Positions 57,873 through 64,000 of a DNA stretch of 64,000 bases are shown piece by piece. The stretch's first letter is position 1. The number at the start of each line of letters is the position of its first letter. The stretch covers positions 744,001 to 808,000 of the forward strand of contig JAGVRJ010000015.1 in NCBI GenBank assembly GCA_019059635.1, read 5' to 3'. The position numbers were made by a program, and so were the translations under genes. Source of the DNA: Proales similis. Lineage: Eukaryota; Rotifera; Eurotatoria; Ploima; Proalidae. Below the pieces are notes generated by a model. It worked only from the letters and a program-made list of their open reading frames with translations, was not told the origin of the DNA and made no database searches.

Positions 57873-59094
57873 AGTAGAGGAAAGAGAAGAGAGGAGAGAA
57901 ATAAAGCGAGCCATACAGCCAGAGAGAGAGCGCGAGAGCAAGGGAGGAAGAAGGGGAGAGAGAGAGAGAGGAGTGGGCGGGTGGGAGTGAGGGAAAAGAA
58001 GGCCCACAGGCGGTCAAGACAATGCGGTTGAGGACTCTCGAGGCAATTTGTTTTCGTTTCGCTGCACAAATACTTCTTCTCGTTGTACTTGAGCGAATCG
58101 AATGGACCGCAAGCGCTCTCCTCTTCGGTCCGTTTCTCACTCGCCTCCGTCGATGGCCTCCCTCTCCTCCCCTTCTTCTTCTTCTTCTTACCTGCCCGAC
58201 AGGCCCACGATTGCTATTATTTGCCTATTCGATTAATATTTTCGTTTCGCGCCGCCAAAAAATGCCTGTTTGCTCACGTACTGTTTGCTCGCCTAAATAA
58301 GTGGCGCTCTTCCGGTCGCGTTGGAAACATTCGGCTTGCAGGCGGCCACAATCGATCAACAACATGATTCGCTCGGACGCACTCCTTAATTGACTGCCTC
58401 TCGTGACCCAGAAAGAGCCGGAGACGCACATCTGTCTCTTGAAGCATGAGATAATCTACTGCGGCTATCAGCTACTACTACTAATACTACTTTACAGCAA
58501 TCAAGCAGTACAAGCTCGCAGCAGCGGCCGCCGTTATCTGCTCAAATCGAGCTGACGCGCTTGGTTTCAGTTGCTTGCTTGCTAATGTATTAAAATAGCC
58601 CTCGAACAAACTCAAATGCCGTGGGCCCGCTAGTGGCTGTTTGTTTGGTTCAATAAAGGACCGTTATTATTCAGCTTCTCTCGTGCCCTCTCCTCAGTCC
58701 AGATTTTCAATCTCGCGCTTAGAGGGCCATCACATCACAAAATATTCGTGCATAAGACCTCTACAATCTTTGTTCAAATCTCTCTTAATCTCGCCCCATT
58801 CGACCAATCCGATCATTGTTCCCATTTTACTGGCAAGGGCGAAAGTATTCTTCTCTTCGGTTTCCTGACGCTAATTCGGCCAATATTCCGCCGCAGTGAG
58901 AATGCGTTTAAAGTGCTCGACTGGTCTGTGTTGGCCAGGAAACAGCTCTTTGATGTCTACCGCGCCCGTCCAAACTGCTTTTGTTGTCGCACTAATATAT
59001 TCCCCTTGAGTTGTTTACCATTTTAATTGAGTTTAATTGAGACTGCGGCATCCAGGCGCGTCTTCAATCAAGCGCAAACTGATAAAGGAAAAAA

Positions 59095-59200
59095 TGTTGA
59101 ATGGGTCGGGTATCGAACCCGGGACCTCCGGCAGACGGCAACCGCCCAAAAGGGCCATTATTGGCCAAAAGGTTCAAGCAAAGTGGCAAAAACAGACAGG
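59095..59200 (-). repeat. tRNA-derived repeat or tRNA relic
   Basis: The minus strand contains GGTTCGATACC (plus-strand 59109-59119), a good pol III B box, within CCGGGTTCGATACCCG, which folds as a T-arm. About 50 nt before it is an A-box-like TGGCCAATAATGG. I could not pair an acceptor stem or find a clean anticodon arm, so this is not an intact tRNA. A tRNA-headed SINE or a decayed tRNA fits. The extent is uncertain. Confidence 0.35.
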
Positions 59201-59774
59201 AGTCTCGCTTGTATAGCGGGCTGTCTATCACTTGCTACTCACAAACGCTATCCCACTACTGATTGACGCGGGAGCTTTGATCTGCTGCCTTTCGGCCCTG
59301 GACCGGTGCACTCCTCTTTAAGTAACCTGGTCGCTTCGGACTCCTCCAAAGCGGCGCATATTGACGCCAAGCTTGGTGCGGACGTCTGTTCAACATAGCG
59401 CAGTGATAGACAGTTGGCCCCACCACCAAACCATCCTCGAACCTGGCCTCCAGTAGCTGGATTACAGGAAACTGCTAAATTTCCCGGCCGACTGTCTTTT
59501 CGCTTATTCGCCTATTTGAAACATGCTTGTGAATGCATCGCAATTCAACTCATTTGCATTCAGGCTTCATACGTTGACAGTCGCAATGTCTTTGCATCTT
59601 TCTTTCACTTTTACCCGTCTAAAACTTGCTCTCTCTCTCTTTCTCGTTCATTCAAATGAAAAGTTCAAGGTGCCATGACGTTGGAGGTTCAGAATTTCTT
59701 GGCGAAATTCAACCAGAACGAGCTGAGACGATTTGGGCCGCCATAAAATTTGAATTAGAGCGTACAAGTTGCAA

Positions 59775-59845
59775 GCACTGGTGGTTCAGTGGTAGAATGC
59801 TCGCCTGCCACGCGGGCGGCCCGGGTTCGATTCCCGGCCAGTGCA
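59775..59845 (+). tRNA. tRNA-Gly: tRNA-Gly (anticodon GCC)
   Basis: A 71-nt tRNA with acceptor stem GCACTGG/CCAGTGC and discriminator A at 59845. The A box is TGGTTCAGTGG and the B box GGTTCGATTCC. The anticodon stem CTCGC/GCGGG carries the loop CTGCCAC, with GCC at 59807-59809. It has no intron and a 3' CCA is not encoded, as expected for a eukaryotic nuclear tRNA. A run of five T directly after it (59846-59850) is the pol III terminator. It decodes GGC and GGU. Confidence 0.96.
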
Positions 59846-59850
59846 TTTTT
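59846..59850 (+). terminator. pol III terminator (T5)
   Basis: Five T immediately after the tRNA-Gly discriminator base. Confidence 0.85.
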
Positions 59851-60085
59851 GCGCTGACTTTTCTTATTTGCCTTTTTCAACTCTCAAGTTCTCATTGCTC
59901 TGGTTTCGTCGTTCACAAGACTCCCTCTATTTCGAACACTAAATGAACTAATTTGAGAGGCCAAAATAATCGATTGCTCATTGCTGTGATTTGTATTTGA
60001 ATTCAGAATTTACTTTATCGCGTGTTGAAATTAATTGAAAAAAAAAAAAAAGAATTAGAATAGACTGGGATGAGATGGAGAGCAA

Positions 60086-63000
60086 TTAAATGCCAGACAA
60101 AGGGCTGGTAAAAGCTGATCCAACGAATGCGTCGGCTATTTTGCGAGCTTCTCTGATGCCGCTCAGAAGCGCTCCGTGCACAGTGGCCGGATAGTTTTTG
60201 ATCGTGTGCTCGCCAGCAAAGAAAACTCGCGGCACTTGGGCAGAGCCACTTTCAGTTGAAGGAGGCGCGATCGGCTCGGCCAGCTCGTCATAGTCATTGC
60301 CATTCGAGTTTACTGAAACAAACGAATATGATCCGCGCGCCCACGGGTCCGACTTCCATCTGGTCACCACTGCCTCTTTGGGCTTTGTTCGGGGTTAGGA
60401 TTTGAAGCGATTGATTGGGCCGTTGAAAACTTCAGACACATTACCTGAGGCACTTGAGTGTTGCCGAATATGCTTCTCAATATGGTCATGCAACGTCCTA
60501 TAATGACGTCATCGCTCACATTCTCCATTATGGAGGCCGAGTCGCCGGCCAACAGCGAGAGAAGCACCGGAGCACGGTAGAGGTTCCAGAATAAAAAGAA
60601 CTCGCCACGACTTGCTGTGGTCAATGGCACTTGGCCGAACAAGTTTATGTGCGGGTCCCAGAATACCTTGTCAAAGCAGAGAACCACCTGGTGGCAAAAT
60701 GCCGTCAACATTAGAGGCATTTGATCGACCACGGACAGTTTAACCAACTTTGTTCAGATTGCCGAAGCCGAGCCGGTCGATGGCATCGAGTTTCCAGTCC
60801 GGAAGAGGCGGCTTGAACATACTACGAGCGGTTTCCTTCAAGCAGCCCAAAGGACTTGTCACCAGCACCGCGTCCGCTGTCTCGGTCTTGATCGTTTTCA
60901 GCGGCGGTCCCGATTTCGTCACTGCCGGGCCGGGTTTTGTTGGCCTTACGGTCACTTCGACTCCTGATTTGGCAAAAATTAGACGAAAATCGCAAGTTCT
61001 CAGTCTCGATCTTTACCTTGCTCGGTGTATTTGATGAACTCGACAGCAGACGACGTTTTTATGTTCAGACCCTCGCTGAGCGCAATCGGCAGGCAAGAGT
61101 AGCCATTTCGAACTGCGAGCAAGAGAAGCGCCTGAATCGGGCGATCGCACTCGAAAAATGAAGAGAAAAATGGACCAACCAGTCATGTGAGGGCCGGTGA
61201 ACTCATACTCGTCGTCCTGATCCCAATGCTTCAGGGACAACGCACGTAGAGGCGTTGCATTGGCGAACTCTAAATTCGCCAAGTGCCAGTCGAGCAGCTG
61301 CCGATCTGAAGCGCTCATGTAGAATGCGCTGTTTTGAAAGTCCATTCAATTCGATCAGAGCAGAGGCGTGGTCAAGGCAAAGGCTTACCAGGTCGGCTGA
61401 TCGCGCGCTTTGGCCATTTTCTTGTTCAGCTCTTCGATCTCAGAGACAAGTTTTCTGTATTGCTGCAATAAACTGAACGGAGCAGATACGTTGGAGAGAA
61501 GGTGTGCGACCAGGCGCATTACCTTGAGGGCGGTGTCGAGATCTCGGTAAGCGCACTTCAACTCGAACTGGTCTATTATGTCATTGGACGAGCTATTGGC
61601 GTTCTTGAGCTGTTCGTAGTCAATTTTCAACTTGTCAATACGCTCCTTGATCGAAGACAACTAAAGAGACAGACAGCCATTGCTCAATGAACGTTTAGGA
61701 TGGCATGAGACCCGCACAAACCTCTTGAAACTTGTCGATCCATTCGACTTGCGACTGAGTAAGTTTCTGCAGCCGATGCACATTCTTGTCTTTGATGTGC
61801 TTTTCCTGGAGCCTGAGCGAACAAGCAGAGTAGGAGCTGAGGCGAGCCAGGCAACATCTTCGGCTAAATCAACTCACTCAATGATGAGGTCTAACGCTTC
61901 TCCCAGGGAGATGGGCTTCTTGTCCAGGTTGGACTCGAGATCGAGGTTATGACTCAGGTACGAGGTCGACTCGAGCAGCTTGTTGAACTCTTTCTCGATG
62001 GCTTCGTCTCGATCGCGAGGCACAATTTTGCCGTTGCAGTCGTAGAGCGGACACTTTGGCTTGATTCGGGCCAGGTCCATTGAGATCTGTTTGCTGAGAA
62101 TGCCGACCGGATTGCCGCCTAGTCCGGTGACCACCATCGCACCCAGGTCAGCCACGTAGCTGCCTTTTCTGAAGGTGGCTATTCGACCTCCGATGCGATC
62201 CTTGATTGCCCGAATGCCCTCTTAATGGCCGCAGCCGCTTGAAATTTAAGAAACACTCACTCTCGCTTCGTAGACGACCACTTCGAAGCCGAACTCTCTG
62301 AGCTGGCGAGCAGCCATCAAGCCGGCGATTCCGGCGCCGACCACGATCACTTTGCCGGCCGGCTTTGCTTCAGTCAGAGAATGAAAGGTCTCCTGCTCAG
62401 CAAACTCTCCAAGCGCCTCTTACCTTCGAGTGGACAGATTCGCTTGAAAATGCCAAAGTTTATGTAGCCGTAGCGTTCAAGGTATTTGAATATGCGCACA
62501 ATCAGCTCTTTGTTTTCTAAACTTGCTCAGCTTTAACATTTGACTCAAACTCGAATTCGGATGCGACTGCAAATGACAAGAACGCACCTTGAACCAGACT
62601 CGGCTCGAATCTGTTGAGCACGTCGAGTATGACGAGCTGCACCTTGGGATTGTCGACCCACATGTGAAGCTAAATATTTCAAAGTAAAATGAGATTGTGT
62701 TGAGTTCAGAGCTGATTTGAACCAGAAAGAAGAAATTAAAAATGAATGAAAATGACTTGCAATTCGGTTTCGAATGAGCAGAAATACTCTATATCGTTCG
62801 GTCTGGCACTGTGCTGCCAGGAGGCCAGTGTCGTCGGTCGCAATGTCTCTGAACAAATTCACCTCCTCGAACGTCATCTTGTCAGCCGGCAATCGACTGG
62901 CGAACGCGGCACTCTCGAGCGCTGTGGTTCGTTGAGCCGTGAGCTCTGATTTAGGAGCGAGTAGAAACGAGTGAATCTGGCACCAACCTTCGGGGTCAAT

Positions 63001-63333
63001 GCTCTTGGCGGTGTCGAGCTCGGTCTGCGCTGATTCGGCTTTTCGCCCTCGACCAAGCTTGGACGAGCCCTTTTTGGAATCAGGCTCGCCATTTCGGCTC
63101 GTTGCTGGCACAGGCTCACGGCTGAATTCGATTGTGGACGCTCGACTGTCGGACGGGTCGTCCAAGTCCGAGTAGTCGCCGTTTATCGAGCGTTTGCCTT
63201 TCGATCGACGCGCATTCAGACCGTTGGCGAGAGAAACTTCGGCCGCTCCCGACAGTGTGTTCAGCTCTTCGTCTTGGTTCGAGTCCTCGTCGTTTATGAG
63301 AATGAAGTCCTCGTCATTTTGGCTGGCCATCAT
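60086..63333 (-). CDS. KDM1A: lysine-specific histone demethylase 1 (LSD1)
   Basis: Starts [14 protein letters not shown] at 63333; the second Met is also possible. The N-terminus is acidic and disordered. It is followed by a SWIRM domain ([60 protein letters not shown]). The amine-oxidase FAD motif comes next ([30 protein letters not shown]), then [21 protein letters not shown] coiled-coil tower insert (about 61400-61830) should bind CoREST. The catalytic half has [20 protein letters not shown], including the Lys that holds the FAD-bridging water, then [48 protein letters not shown], and TAA at 60086-60088. It removes methyl groups from H3K4me1/me2 in the nucleus. Family domain order and length are normal. 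About ten short introns. Confidence 0.95.
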
Positions 63334-63978
63334 CTCTTTGTCTTTGGCTATATCGCTTCTATCTGGCTATATCGCTCTTTTTTTCCTCTCTCTCCCTCTC
63401 TCTCTTTCTATTTCGCTCTTCTTCCTCTTTTAATTATTCGTCTCAATTTTAGCGCGACTGTCTTTAACTATTCAATTCTCCGTTCTGTGCAAATTCAAAT
63501 TCGCTTTAGCGCAGCCGAGCGCTCGTGCATGATCGCCAAGTCAAAGAACAAGTGACCGTCAGAAAAGAGCAACTCGGGCAAAGGTAAACAATCAAGAGAC
63601 AGTAATTTGAGAAGAGAGCGCAACAAACGTGAGAAGTAGCTCTCATTTGTTTTGGCCGCCGATTTGTTTGCCATCTCATTTATTGTGGCTATCAATTGCA
63701 GCAGCAATAACAACAACAACGACAAGACATATGCATAGAGTCAAATAAGGAGTCGAAATGGAGTCACGTTTGAGGTGGAGTCACGTCTTGCATGAATGTG
63801 CAAATGAGCTCTCCGCAAGGACACACAATTAGATGAGCGCTTATCGCACAAACGTGAAAGACTGACCGAGTTTAGCAGGCGCTTGTCACCACCGCATAGA
63901 GAAAGAGATAAAAAGGCAGCGTCCCAAAGGCCACCAACCGACCAGATACGAGTAGAGAGAGAGAGAGATTGTGCAGAG
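63334..63978. other. LSD1 upstream region
   Basis: About 640 bp. It contains TC-rich tracts near 63386-63412 and two copies of TGGAGTCACGT (63759-63769 and 63776-63786), 17 bp apart. At the right end is an AT-rich GATAAAAAGG (about 63907-63916) that could serve as a TATA element for the next gene. Confidence 0.4.
63953..63970. repeat. (AG)n microsatellite
   Basis: AG run just upstream of the ATG at 63979. Confidence 0.75.
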
Positions 63979-64000
63979 ATGCGAATATTGACCTCAGAAC
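63979..64000 (+). CDS. possible first codons of a gene running off the right edge
   Basis: ATG at 63979 reads MRILTSE to the window end, 63-72 bp after an ATAAAAAG element. Seven codons cannot identify a product. It is listed because the element-to-ATG spacing matches that of the TATA-driven gene at 2021. Confidence 0.2.

Larger units (their letters stand above)
56592..59774. other. gene-poor region upstream of HR3
   Basis: 3.2 kb without a supportable protein gene. It contains a GT repeat (about 56607-56622), AG tracts (57956-57972), an AAT repeat (57852-57872), a GC-rich ACGGCC/GTCCGTCC patch near 57705-57740 and a tRNA-like repeat near 59095-59200. HR3 5' exons and enhancers could lie here; nuclear-receptor genes commonly have alternative first exons. 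Confidence 0.4.

Noticed and set aside
58022-58367. Hydrophobic short frames in the HR3-LSD1 gap
   Set aside because: Leu-rich runs arise from CTT/CTC simple sequence; no homology and no splice context.
1-64000. CRISPR arrays, insertion sequences, prophage or operons
   Set aside because: Spliceosomal introns, AATAAA signals and metazoan genes throughout; no repeat-spacer array, transposase or phage gene seen.

Overview
The window is nuclear DNA from a small-genome invertebrate animal. All the multi-exon genes are cut by very short GT-AG introns (mostly about 45-90 bp). Genes lie only a few hundred bases apart, and AATAAA signals follow many stop codons. The gene set is metazoan: ACF1/BAZ1A, a ROR/HR3-type nuclear receptor, a monofunctional peptide-amidating lyase (PAL), BTBD9, a choline transporter-like protein, LSD1/KDM1A, ALADIN, TRIP4, SRP9, DHX34, a TCP11-like protein and a dynein heavy chain. 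A free-standing secreted PAL and an HR3-like receptor fit a protostome, but I cannot place the phylum from sequence alone. Nothing looks bacterial, plasmid-borne or viral, except possibly the ancestry of one ParA-type ATPase.

Left part (1-9400): the N-terminal WAC-domain exon of a BAZ1A/ACF1 gene runs off the left edge on the minus strand. After about 1.5 kb of promoter DNA comes a TATA-driven plus-strand gene for a secreted FN2-CAP-EGF-FN2 protein. It is convergent with a minus-strand gene for a protein with two cadherin-like sandwich repeats and a C-terminal TPR region. A divergent intronless aminergic-type GPCR follows.

Middle (9400-36000): a 17-kb, many-exon, divergent dynein heavy chain (best guess DNHD1-like) whose AAA1 Walker B acidic pair is lost. 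It is followed by DHX34 (NMD helicase). Convergent to DHX34 is PAL, then divergent SRP9, then convergent TRIP4/ASC-1.

Right part (36000-64000): minus-strand TCP11L-like and BTBD9; plus-strand SLC44; convergent intronless ParA/MinD-like ATPase; divergent ALADIN; minus-strand HR3/ROR receptor with a long post-AF-2 tail; a 3-kb gene-poor stretch with tRNA-Gly(GCC) and a tRNA-like repeat; minus-strand LSD1; and a possible first exon of another gene at the right edge.

The genes do not form one pathway. They are a housekeeping and developmental mix: chromatin (ACF1, LSD1), RNA quality control and transcriptional coactivation (DHX34, TRIP4), secretion and nuclear transport (SRP9, ALADIN), peptide-hormone maturation (PAL), steroid-type signalling (HR3) and a motor-like protein. 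The least ordinary items are the ParA-like ATPase, the dynein with a dead AAA1 signature, the FN2-CAP-EGF-FN2 secreted protein, the cadherin-like/TPR protein and the GPCR that lacks its usual microswitch residues.
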